This document shows, in pieces, positions 1 to 6,556 of a stretch of DNA of 16,556 bases. The notes under the pieces were generated by a model. The model was not told where the DNA came from, searched no databases, and worked only from the letters and a program-made list of their open reading frames with translations. Source of the DNA: Prevotella sp. UBA3837 (GTDB taxonomy: Bacteria; Bacteroidota; Bacteroidia; Bacteroidales; Bacteroidaceae); assembly GCA_002392835.1 (NCBI GenBank), contig DGHX01000192.1, positions 1-16,556 of the forward strand. Direction: 5' to 3'. The position numbers were made by a program, and so were the translations under genes. The number at the start of each line of letters is the position of its first letter. Position 1 is the first letter of the stretch.

Positions 1-2
1 GT

Positions 3-86
3 GGGGTCAGTAATATCAGAAATGGGTACAAGATATTGAACAACCCATTTTGGAAAGGTGCGGAGCTATGCCCCGCCGGGGCATAG
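3..86 (+). other. Orphan open stretch, possible 3' end of a gene entering from the left
   Basis: Frame 3 is open from the window edge to a TAG at 84-86 and reads as a plausible protein tail (VSNIRNGYKILNNPFWKGAE, then LCPAGA). The last codons lie inside the 66-86 hairpin. The composition is AT-richer than the genes further right. I do not recognise the peptide, and 27 codons is too short to establish a gene. It could be the 3' end of an upstream gene, a remnant, or chance. Confidence 0.25.
66..86. repeat. 9-bp perfect hairpin with 3-nt loop
   Basis: The arms ctatgcccc (66-74) and ggggcatag (78-86) are perfect complements around the loop gcc. No T-run follows on the plus strand, so it is not a standard intrinsic terminator. 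It lies 12 bases before the first 22-bp repeat unit and may belong to the same element. Confidence 0.7.
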
Positions 87-98
87 TTACCGGGTCTT

Positions 99-208
99 GC
101 GACTATAGTAGCAAGTTCTTACGACTATAGTAGTAAGTTCTTACGACTATAGTAGCAAGTTCTTACGACTATAGTAGCAAGTTCTTACGACTATAGTAGC
201 AAGTTCTT
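99..208. repeat. Five tandem 22-bp near-palindromic repeats
   Basis: Units lie at 99-120, 121-142, 143-164, 165-186 and 187-208 with no spacers. Each is built around the self-complementary core actatagt, with five-base flanking arms separated from the core by one unpaired position on each side. Units 3-5 are identical. Unit 1 differs at its first base (g for a) and unit 2 at one base (t for c). Because 22 is not a multiple of three, the stop codon in the core rotates through the frames, so three or more units close every plus-strand frame. Absence of spacers and the short unit exclude a CRISPR array. The function is unknown; it resembles a dispersed REP-like intergenic element or a slippage-expanded tandem repeat. 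Confidence 0.92.
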
Positions 209-340
209 ACGGCAGCTGCAGAAGAAGCCATTCAGCTATTGTGCAGCTTAGGCGGCATGACCTCATACAAATGGCGCGAGGATATGGGCATGAAAAAATG
301 CTCCGCCTATAATACTCTGTGGCATAGTGTGTTAGAGTGA
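200..340 (+). pseudogene. Orphan 3' gene fragment running out of the repeat array
   Basis: After a TAG inside the last repeat unit (197-199), the frame stays open for 46 codons to a TGA at 338-340. It reads like real protein sequence, for example SLGGMTSYKWREDMGMKKCS followed by AYNTLWHSVLE. No good start codon is placed for it: the first ATG (256-258) would leave only 28 codons. A terminator-like stem straddles the stop codon, as expected for a true gene end. My reading is the tail of a gene whose 5' part was lost or cut off by the repeat array. I do not recognise the family, and a chance open frame is possible. Confidence 0.35.
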
Positions 341-357
341 AAGGCGGAGCAATTTTT
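293..357. terminator. Bidirectional intrinsic terminator
   Basis: The arms tgctccgcct (299-308) and aggcggagca (342-351) are perfect complements. They are flanked by A6 (293-298) and, after one extra A, by T5 (353-357), so transcripts on either strand end in a stem followed by a U-run. On the minus strand the six Ts follow the stem directly. The 33-base loop is long, but an inner actct/agagt pairing (314-318 with 334-338) can shorten it. It lies downstream of the proB/secreted-protein unit and should end that transcript, and also any plus-strand transcript from the left edge. Confidence 0.72.
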
Positions 358-448
358 AAAAAAGCAGAAATAGTTATGCACAAGTATTCGGCATCTTCAG
401 CTTTCATTGGTGTCTTTGAAAGATGCAGAGTGATGGAAAAGCGGGGGC

Positions 449-2491
449 TTAAAAAGCGTCATCCAGCCGCTGAGCCAACTGTATGGTCTGCTCAAGAGTG
501 ACATTTGAGTAAAACACGAGGTGCCGTATGCTAACAATCTCGCCTGCAGCATAGTTACGGACATCGTCGTCATAGCATGTGAAGAGCAGCGAGGTCAGCA
601 CGGAGTTGTTGTTGCGTGGCTGGTCGAGCTGCATCTTCTTGCCTGAAAGGCTGACCACGCCAAAGGTGTCGTCGATGTTTACATAGTTGCTGCCGAAGGC
701 GAAACGGCGCTGCTGGCTGCTCATCTCGTCCTCGCTGATGGCCAGCAGTCCTCCCTTCTCTTTCAGGATGGTGACGGCCTGGCGGGCGCGTACCGTATCA
801 GTGTACACCAGCGAGTTGTCGTCGTTGGCCGTGATGGTGAAACGCCAGTCAAGTGTCGAGTCATTGCACAGCAGGTGTCCGTCGACGCTCCAGGTGTTGC
901 CGTCGATGTGCCATGCGGGATCGCTGGCGGGAACGGCATTCGTGCGTCGGCCCTTCACCTCAAACCATCCTAAGAGATTCCCCGTGTTGTTGGCCTTGAA
1001 AGGCACGATGAGGTTGGTGGTCTCGGCAATCGGACGTCCTGGTGTCCTGCTGTCAGGGTGAGGGGCTATGTATCCAGTGTAACTCTTCAGCCCCTTGCTC
1101 CAGCTGAAGCAGGTGAAGTGGTCGGGTGTTGAGGCGCGCACCACTTGCTGGCAAGGCAGCAGGCGAGCCTGGGCGTGGCGCTGACGGAAGTCGGCCCATG
1201 CTGTCGGGCGCAGGGTGCCGGTGGGCCAGTGGTGGTGCATGAGCCACGTCATCATGACGCGGTGCGCCTCTACGCCCATGCGCCTGGCGCCGATGTCGCT
1301 GCGCAGCAGCCATGAGCCGTCGGGCGTTGTCAGCTGGCGGTGATGAATCATCTGTGCGGCCTGCCGCTCCAGCATCAGTGCATCGGCATCGTGCAGCAGG
1401 CAGGCCATTGTGCTGTAGCTGGTCAGCTGGTCGTAGAGGAAGAGGCTCCAGTCGTTGCCGTTGGGCATGGCCAGCTCGCCGTCGCTCAGCGCCAGCCACC
1501 ACAGCACGCTGTCGCACACCTCTCGGCAGTTGTGGAGCAGGGCGTTGGTGTGCCATTTCGGGTCCTTGCCCTGGAAGAGGCTCAGCGCCAGTGCTGCCTC
1601 GCCCAGCTCTTGTATTACTACGTTCTGGTAACTGGTGTGGAAGTAGTCGTGGTTTTGCAGTGTGTAGTCATTGTAGAGGTTGGCCCCACGGTATAGGTCG
1701 CAGACGCGCTTGCCGTCGTAGTGCGGGTCAACGATGGTGGTGTCAGTAGCGTCGGCGGGGTGCGAATAGCTGTTGATGGCAAACTCGCGCATGCGCTCAA
1801 ACCATTGTCGTGCCAGGTCGTCGTTGGGGAAGAGCCCCAGCGTGGCGGCCAGCACATCGGCCTCCCACCCGTTCTCTTCGGCTTTGGTGTCGCCTTTGTA
1901 GCCTGTCGGTATGGTGCGCTCCAGCTCATAGTTGCACTCTGCCTTCAGCAGCTGGTAGATGTACTGCCGCTGCTGCTCCGTCAGGCTGTCCCACTGGAAG
2001 TAGGCGCTGTAGGCCACGCTCATGGCCCATAGCGAGCTTTCCCAGCTGTGGTCGCGCTGGCTGGTGGAGCCCCAGTGGCGGCCGTCGGCGCAGATCTTCA
2101 GCCGGTTGGCCTTGTGTGTGCTGTAAGCGAAGACGAGGCTCTGGCGAGCCATCGTCTCCAGGTCGGCCCAGGTGACACCCTGGGGCAGCGTCACCTGATG
2201 GCGTGCGTATTTGCAAAGGAAGGCGCACACCATGCTCAGGTCAGCATTGGTGCGCACCCCGTCCTCGTTGCTCTTCATCGTATTGCTCGAGCGGAAGCAG
2301 CCGCAGGCCTCACCCACGCTGTTCGGCTCTTGGCAAGCCTGGTAGTCGGCTTTCATATAAGTGGTGAAGCGGGTCAGCATCTGTAGCAGGCTGTCCTGCA
2401 GCTGCGCTTCACTGTCCATCGGCTGTGCACCAGCGTTCAGCAGCAGGGTCCACAAGGCCGTGATGGTGAAAAGGAATCGTTTTGTCGTCAT
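449..2491 (-). CDS. Large secreted protein of unknown function, likely helical toroid plus beta-sandwich
   Basis: The 680-residue product starts with a signal peptide (basic MTTKR, hydrophobic core, likely cleavage after NAGA around residue 22). Residues of about 30-430 are helix-rich with many Trp, Tyr and His, including a stretch NGWEADVLAATLGLF, an HTSYQN motif and a GNDWSLFLYDQ segment. Residues of about 430-680 look beta-rich. This two-part layout resembles secreted polysaccharide lyases and glycosidases with an (alpha/alpha) toroid, but I cannot assign a family or substrate. Its ATG (2491-2489) overlaps the TGA of proB (2490-2488) as ATGA, so the two are probably co-transcribed and translationally coupled. 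There is no SusC/SusD pair nearby. The product is probably periplasmic or outer-surface. Confidence 0.85.
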   Translation of the reverse strand: MTTKRFLFTITALWTLLLNAGAQPMDSEAQLQDSLLQMLTRFTTYMKADYQACQEPNSVGEACGCFRSSNTMKSNEDGVRTNADLSMVCAFLCKYARHQVTLPQGVTWADLETMARQSLVFAYSTHKANRLKICADGRHWGSTSQRDHSWESSLWAMSVAYSAYFQWDSLTEQQRQYIYQLLKAECNYELERTIPTGYKGDTKAEENGWEADVLAATLGLFPNDDLARQWFERMREFAINSYSHPADATDTTIVDPHYDGKRVCDLYRGANLYNDYTLQNHDYFHTSYQNVVIQELGEAALALSLFQGKDPKWHTNALLHNCREVCDSVLWWLALSDGELAMPNGNDWSLFLYDQLTSYSTMACLLHDADALMLERQAAQMIHHRQLTTPDGSWLLRSDIGARRMGVEAHRVMMTWLMHHHWPTGTLRPTAWADFRQRHAQARLLPCQQVVRASTPDHFTCFSWSKGLKSYTGYIAPHPDSRTPGRPIAETTNLIVPFKANNTGNLLGWFEVKGRRTNAVPASDPAWHIDGNTWSVDGHLLCNDSTLDWRFTITANDDNSLVYTDTVRARQAVTILKEKGGLLAISEDEMSSQQRRFAFGSNYVNIDDTFGVVSLSGKKMQLDQPRNNNSVLTSLLFTCYDDDVRNYAAGEIVSIRHLVFYSNVTLEQTIQLAQRLDDAF

Positions 2492-3267
2492 GCATTCGTA
2501 TGGGGAATGAACTCGGTGCAGGGCGTCGTGCTGCGTCGTTGCACCAGGTCGATGAGTATGTTGTCGCGCTCGCCGTTGGCGATGATAACGCTGATGCCGG
2601 CCTGCTGCACGCGCTGTGCTGTGGTGTACTTCGAGTGCATGCCGCCCCGGCCGAAGGCGCTTCTCTCCTCTTTAATATATTGCGAGAGGTCGGCACCAGG
2701 CATCACCTGTGGTATGATGTGCGATGCCGGGTCGTCGGGGTGTCCGTCGTAGATGCCGTCGATGTTGCTCAGCAGCACCAGCGTGTCGGCCTGCATCATC
2801 TGTGCGATAAGTCCTGACAGCTCGTCGTTGTCGGTGAACATCAGCTCGGTGACGCTGACGGTGTCGTTCTCGTTGACGATGGGCAGCACGTCGTTCTGCA
2901 GCATCACCGTCATGCAGGCCCGTTGATTGCGGTACTGCTCGCCAGGTTCAAAGTTCTCCTTCATCGTCAGCACCTGGCCCACATGTATGCCATATTCGCG
3001 GAAGAGGTCGTAGTACAGTCCAACGAGCTTCACCTGCCCCACGGCGCTGAACAGCTGCCGCTGCTCAACTGAGTCGAGCGAGTGGTCGACGGTCAGTTCG
3101 CGGCGCCCACAGGCCACGGCACCACTCGACACCAGTATCACCTCGTAGCCCTGTCGGCGCAGCCAGGCTATCTGGTCGACGATGGCCGACATGCGCGTTA
3201 CGTCGAGTTTACCCTCCTTTTGGGTCAGCACGTTTGAGCCGACCTTGATGACTATTCTTCTGTCCAT
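2488..3267 (-). CDS. proB: Glutamate 5-kinase
   Basis: Phosphorylates L-glutamate to gamma-glutamyl phosphate with ATP, the first step of proline synthesis, in the cytosol. The 259-residue amino-acid-kinase domain shows the family motifs in order: KVGSN (8-12), VSSGAVACG (46-54), NENDTVS (132-138), FTDNDELSG (144-152), LLSNIDGIYDG (165-175) and GRGGMHSKYTTA (206-217). It ends shortly after the kinase domain, so the C-terminal PUA domain of the roughly 367-residue E. coli enzyme is missing. The frame is open 34 codons further upstream, but I chose the ATG at 3267: it begins directly with the kinase fold, follows an A-rich leader, and lies downstream of a good promoter. proA is not in the window; the overlapping downstream gene is a secreted protein instead. 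Confidence 0.96.
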   Translation of the reverse strand: MDRRIVIKVGSNVLTQKEGKLDVTRMSAIVDQIAWLRRQGYEVILVSSGAVACGRRELTVDHSLDSVEQRQLFSAVGQVKLVGLYYDLFREYGIHVGQVLTMKENFEPGEQYRNQRACMTVMLQNDVLPIVNENDTVSVTELMFTDNDELSGLIAQMMQADTLVLLSNIDGIYDGHPDDPASHIIPQVMPGADLSQYIKEERSAFGRGGMHSKYTTAQRVQQAGISVIIANGERDNILIDLVQRRSTTPCTEFIPHTNA

Positions 3268-3291
3268 TTTAGTTGATGTTGTAATTTTCGG

Positions 3292-3323
3292 CAAAATTAG
3301 CAAAAAAAGCACGTAAGACAAAA
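3292..3323 (-). promoter_or_regulatory. proB promoter, Bacteroidetes type
   Basis: On the minus strand, a TTTTG (3323-3319) stands 19 bases before TAATTTTG (3299-3292), matching the Bacteroidetes -33 TTTG / -7 TAnnTTTG arrangement. Transcription would begin near 3286, leaving a leader of about 20 bases before the proB ATG. It overlaps the upstream side of the divergent lipoprotein promoter. Confidence 0.75.
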
Positions 3324-3343
3324 CGTTTTCGCCTTTTTTTTTG

Positions 3344-3351
3344 TAAATTTG
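3344..3351 (+). promoter_or_regulatory. -7 element of the lipoprotein gene
   Basis: TAAATTTG followed by C matches TAnnTTTG. The ATG lies only 9 bases past the element, so the mRNA should be leaderless or almost so. No good -33 TTTG stands at the usual spacing. Confidence 0.6.
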
Positions 3352-3360
3352 CACGCGAAT

Positions 3361-3735
3361 ATGAAGCATACATTATTATTATTGCTCTGTGCAGCGTCAT
3401 TGTTGTCCTGCTCGAGCAACCTGAAGAAAGAGAATGAAGTGCTGCGCAGCGAGATTGCCGAGCGACGCGAGGCGCTGGCGCAGAAACAGCAAGACGAGCT
3501 GCAGAAGGCCCGCCAGGCCATGGCTGAGGCCGACAGCCTGCTCGCGGCTGCCACCAAGGAGCATGACGAGCTGCATGAGTGGGTGATGGCACATGCGCAG
3601 CAGCTGAACGACCGGTCGCCCGAGGTGCAGCGCCTGAACCGCCTGCGCGCTCGTGTCGACTCCCTGCACGAAGCCTTCGAGACCCAGGCCCACAAGGTGA
3701 AGTATATCCTGCACAAGACGCAGCCGCAGCATTGA
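3361..3735 (+). CDS. Small coiled-coil lipoprotein
   Basis: The 124-residue product has a lipoprotein signal: Met-Lys-His, a run of leucines and the lipobox LLSC, giving a lipidated Cys at residue 17. Most of the rest is charged heptad-like sequence (about residues 21-65 and again around 85-115, rich in Glu, Lys, Leu and Ala), so a membrane-anchored coiled coil is likely. I do not recognise a named family. An in-frame TTG at 3349 would add four residues, but it lies within the -7 element, so I used the ATG at 3361. The gene has its own promoter and about 100 bases before the next one, which also has its own promoter, so it is probably monocistronic. It may have a structural or envelope role. 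Confidence 0.85.
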   Translation: MKHTLLLLLCAASLLSCSSNLKKENEVLRSEIAERREALAQKQQDELQKARQAMAEADSLLAAATKEHDELHEWVMAHAQQLNDRSPEVQRLNRLRARVDSLHEAFETQAHKVKYILHKTQPQH

Positions 3736-3816
3736 TTCGTCATGCGGCAAGGCAAGGTTTTTGGCTGCAGAATGATTTTTCAGCCTGTGGAAGCACGTTA
3801 TTTCAATAAAAATTCG

Positions 3817-3824
3817 TAACTTTG
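3817..3824 (+). promoter_or_regulatory. -7 element of the DUF1599 gene
   Basis: TAACTTTG followed by CACCC matches the extended Bacteroidetes -7 element. The ATG begins 10 bases after its end, giving a leader of only a few bases. The 19 bases 3815-3833 are identical to 12020-12038 upstream of glycogen synthase. No clear -33 element is seen. Confidence 0.7.
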
Positions 3825-3833
3825 CACCCTGTT

Positions 3834-4388
3834 ATGGACAGATTTGAGAAGACAAACAGCCAGTTCGAGGCTGCCATAGCCGAATGCCGCGAGCTGTTCA
3901 GCCAGAAGCTGCACGACTATCGTGCCTCCTGGCGCATACTCAGGCCCCAGTCGCTCACCGACCAGCTCTTCATCAAGGCCAAGCGCATACGCCAGCTGGA
4001 GATGACGGGCACCACGCTCGTGGGCGAGGGCATACGTCCCGAGTTCGTGGGACTGGTGAATTATGGCATCGTGGGCCTGATACAGCTTGAGCTGGGCTGC
4101 GCCGATACCGTCGACATGAGCAACGACGAGGCGCTGCAGCACTACGACCGCCATGCCGCCGAGGCACTGGCGCTGATGAAGCGTAAGAACCACGACTACG
4201 ACGAGGCCTGGCGCAACATGCGCGTCAGCTCGTACACCGACCTCATCCTGACCAAGATTGAGCGTGTGAAGGAGATGGAAGACCTGACGCTGCGAGGCGA
4301 TACGGCAAAGGTGAGCGAGGGCGTCGATGCCAACTATATGGACATTATCAACTACTCGGTCTTCGGACTGATAAAGCTATCTGAGTGA
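3834..4388 (+). CDS. DUF1599 protein with two tandem domains
   Basis: The 184-residue product is an internal duplication. Repeat 1 (about 26-87) and repeat 2 (about 118-183) share the pattern HDY..(S/A)WR..R, then a Thr-Asp pair, a Lys..R(I/V)...E helix, a Gly-Glu-Gly turn (EGI/EGV), and a closing NYG/NYS..GLI.L helix. I recognise this as DUF1599 (Pfam PF07659), which I recall being described as a nucleotide-modification-associated domain; the biochemical role is unproven. It has no signal peptide, so it is cytosolic. Its TGA overlaps the GTG start of the next gene (GTGA), so the pair is probably translationally coupled. I recall this gene order (DUF1599, MauE-like, tpiA, SPOR, folE) from other Bacteroides-group genomes. 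An in-frame TTG at 3822 was rejected because it lies in the promoter. Confidence 0.88.
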   Translation: MDRFEKTNSQFEAAIAECRELFSQKLHDYRASWRILRPQSLTDQLFIKAKRIRQLEMTGTTLVGEGIRPEFVGLVNYGIVGLIQLELGCADTVDMSNDEALQHYDRHAAEALALMKRKNHDYDEAWRNMRVSSYTDLILTKIERVKEMEDLTLRGDTAKVSEGVDANYMDIINYSVFGLIKLSE

Positions 4389-5701
4389 AGAAGCTTATAG
4401 TAAATAGTTGCCGGCTGCTGCTGGCCCTGACGTTCATCTTCTCAGGGTTCGTCAAGGCTATCGACCCACTGGGCACTCAATATAAGATTGAGGACTACCT
4501 GCAGGCCCTGCACCTGGGGGGCGTGCTGCCTTCGCCGGTGCCGCTCATCCTGTCGGTGGGCCTGTCGGCGCTGGAGTTCAGCCTGGGCATATTCATGCTT
4601 TTCGCCATCCGCCGTCGTCTCACGTCGAGGCTCGTGCTGGTAATGATGCTGATCATGACGCCGCTCACGCTGTGGCTTGCCTTGGCTAACCCCGTCAGCG
4701 ACTGCGGCTGTTTCGGCGACTGTGTGGTGCTCACCAACTGGCAGACGTTCTGGAAGAACGTGGTACTGCTGCTGGCGGCCGTCGTGGTGGCGCGCTGCCC
4801 GCTGGAAATGTTCCGTTTCGTCAGTCGCTCCAACCAGTGGATTGTCATCAACTACACGCTGCTCTACATACTGGCCGTGTCGCTGTGGAGCCTCTACGAC
4901 CTGCCGCCTATAGACTGTCGTCCCTACCATGTGGGGGCCAACATCGAGGAGGGCATGACGGTGCCCGAAGGGGCTGAGCAGCCGCAGTTTGAAACGACGT
5001 TCATACTGGAGAAAGACGGCCAGCAGCGCGAGTTCACCATCGACGAGTATCCTGACTCCACATGGACTTTCGTCGATTCGCGCACCGTGCAGCTCAGCGA
5101 GGGCTATGTGCCGCCCATCCACGACTTCACCATCGTGACAGCCGAGGGCGATGACATTGCTGCCGACGTGCTGAGCGACACATCGTATGTGTTCCTGCTC
5201 GTGGCACCCTATCTGGAGCATGCCGATGACTCTCGCTTCGACCTCATCAACGAGCTGTATGAGTACAGTCGCGAGCACAACTACCCCTTCTACTGCATCA
5301 CGGCCAGTGGCGAACAGGAGACGGGGCTGTGGACAGAGCTGACGGGGGCCGAGTACCCCTTCTGCTTCTGCGACGGCATCACGCTGAAGACCATCGTGCG
5401 CAGCAACCCGGGACTGGTGCTGCTGCGTCACGGGACAGTGGTGGGTAAGTGGAGCCACAACCGGCTGCCGCAGCTCAGCTCTGAGCAGATGGGACAGCCG
5501 CTCGACCAACTGCCCATGGGGCAGCCCGCCACTACGTCGCTCTTTACGCGTGTGCTGCAGCTCACCATGTGGTTCGTAGTGCCGCTGCTGTTGCTCACCA
5601 TTGCCGACCGCATGTGGATGTGGAGCCGCTGGCTGCGACGCCGCAAGGAGGAAAAGCCCGATAGCAGTGACGACTCAAAGAATACAACCGAAGAGATATA
5701 A
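4385..5701 (+). CDS. Membrane MauE/DoxX-like protein with a degenerate thioredoxin-like domain (BT_3928-like)
   Basis: The 438-residue product starts at a GTG overlapping the previous stop. Residues of about 5-170 hold four to five membrane helices in a MauE/DoxX-like arrangement, with the Cys cluster DCGCFGDC (106-113) that is typical of MauE-type proteins. Residues of about 200-365 form a soluble domain that follows a thioredoxin-like layout: a strand YVFLLVAPY (268-276), a helix, the strand PFYCITAS (301-308), and a NPGLVLLRHGTVVGKW (341-356) hairpin. The CxxC of active thioredoxins is absent. A final membrane helix (about 388-407) precedes a charged tail. It may take part in envelope thiol redox chemistry, but the missing CxxC argues for a partner or sensor role. 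I recall the family as the BT_3928 type. Confidence 0.82.
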   Translation: MKKLIVNSCRLLLALTFIFSGFVKAIDPLGTQYKIEDYLQALHLGGVLPSPVPLILSVGLSALEFSLGIFMLFAIRRRLTSRLVLVMMLIMTPLTLWLALANPVSDCGCFGDCVVLTNWQTFWKNVVLLLAAVVVARCPLEMFRFVSRSNQWIVINYTLLYILAVSLWSLYDLPPIDCRPYHVGANIEEGMTVPEGAEQPQFETTFILEKDGQQREFTIDEYPDSTWTFVDSRTVQLSEGYVPPIHDFTIVTAEGDDIAADVLSDTSYVFLLVAPYLEHADDSRFDLINELYEYSREHNYPFYCITASGEQETGLWTELTGAEYPFCFCDGITLKTIVRSNPGLVLLRHGTVVGKWSHNRLPQLSSEQMGQPLDQLPMGQPATTSLFTRVLQLTMWFVVPLLLLTIADRMWMWSRWLRRRKEEKPDSSDDSKNTTEEI

Positions 5702-5739
5702 CTTCATTTTTTATAAAAACTAACAAACAGAACACAACA

Positions 5740-6501
5740 ATGAGAAAGAAAATCGTAGCAGGAAACTGGAAGATGAACATGAATCTCCAGGATGGAATTG
5801 CATTGGCAAAGGAACTCAATGACGCCCTGAAGGCCGACAAGCCCCAGTGTGGCGTCGTCATCTGCACACCGTTCATCCATCTGGCCAGCATCGCCCAGTT
5901 CCTCGACCAGGACATCATCGGCCTGGGTGCTGAGAACTGTGCCGACAAGGAGAAGGGTGCCTTCACCGGTGAGGTGAGCGCCGAGATGGTGAAGTCTACC
6001 GGTGCCCAGTATGTCATCCTCGGCCACAGCGAGCGCCGCGAGTACTACAAGGAGACCCCCGAGATTCTGCGTGAGAAGGTGCTGCTGGCACAGAAGCAGG
6101 GCCTGAAGGTCATCTTCTGCATTGGCGAGAGCCTGGCCGAGCGCGAAGCCGGCAAGCAGAACGAGGTGGTGAAGGCCGAGCTCGAGGGCAGCGTCTTCAA
6201 CCTCAGCGAGGAGGACTTCCGCAAGATCGTCATCGCCTACGAGCCCATCTGGGCCATCGGTACCGGCAAGACGGCTACCGCCGACCAGGCCGAGGAGATT
6301 CACGCCTACATCCGCAGCATCATTGCTGAGAAGTACGGTCAGGCCGTGGCCGACGACTGCACCATCCTCTATGGCGGCTCGTGCAAGGCCTCGAATGCTC
6401 CCGAGCTGTTCGCCAAGCCCGACATCGACGGCGGACTCATTGGCGGCGCTTCGCTGAAGTGTGCCGACTTCAAGGGTATCATCGATGCCTGGAAGAAGTA
6501 A
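5740..6501 (+). CDS. tpiA: Triosephosphate isomerase
   Basis: Interconverts dihydroxyacetone phosphate and glyceraldehyde 3-phosphate in glycolysis and gluconeogenesis, in the cytosol. At 253 residues it is full length. Active-site residues are all present: Lys11 in AGNWKMN, His96 in ILGHSERR, Glu168 in AYEPIWAIGTGKTA, then the phosphate-binding YGGS (211-214) and GGLIGGASL (231-239). It lies 38 bases after the membrane protein gene in an A/T-rich gap with no TAnnTTTG element, so it is probably read from the upstream genes or from a promoter I cannot see. The start is the ATG after an A-rich leader, with KKIVAGNWK placed normally. Confidence 0.98.
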   Translation: MRKKIVAGNWKMNMNLQDGIALAKELNDALKADKPQCGVVICTPFIHLASIAQFLDQDIIGLGAENCADKEKGAFTGEVSAEMVKSTGAQYVILGHSERREYYKETPEILREKVLLAQKQGLKVIFCIGESLAEREAGKQNEVVKAELEGSVFNLSEEDFRKIVIAYEPIWAIGTGKTATADQAEEIHAYIRSIIAEKYGQAVADDCTILYGGSCKASNAPELFAKPDIDGGLIGGASLKCADFKGIIDAWKK

Positions 6502-6556
6502 GCACTGGCTTTGAGAGAATACAAACAGACGGCAAATGACAAAAGAAGAGTGATAG

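Noticed and set aside
99..208. CRISPR array
   Set aside because: The 22-bp units are directly adjacent with no spacers, and no cas genes are present.
207..407. 66-codon minus-strand open frame over the left-end region
   Set aside because: It has no convincing leader, reads across the bidirectional terminator, and the peptide has no protein-like pattern.
3763..3785. Possible terminator after the lipoprotein gene (ggctg/cagcc)
   Set aside because: The stem is only 5 bp, the T-run lies in the loop and not after the stem, so it does not meet terminator criteria.
4442..5509. 355-codon open frame antisense to the MauE-like gene
   Set aside because: It is rich in His, Gln and Arg with no domain pattern, while the sense frame has clear membrane helices and an overlapping start with its neighbour.
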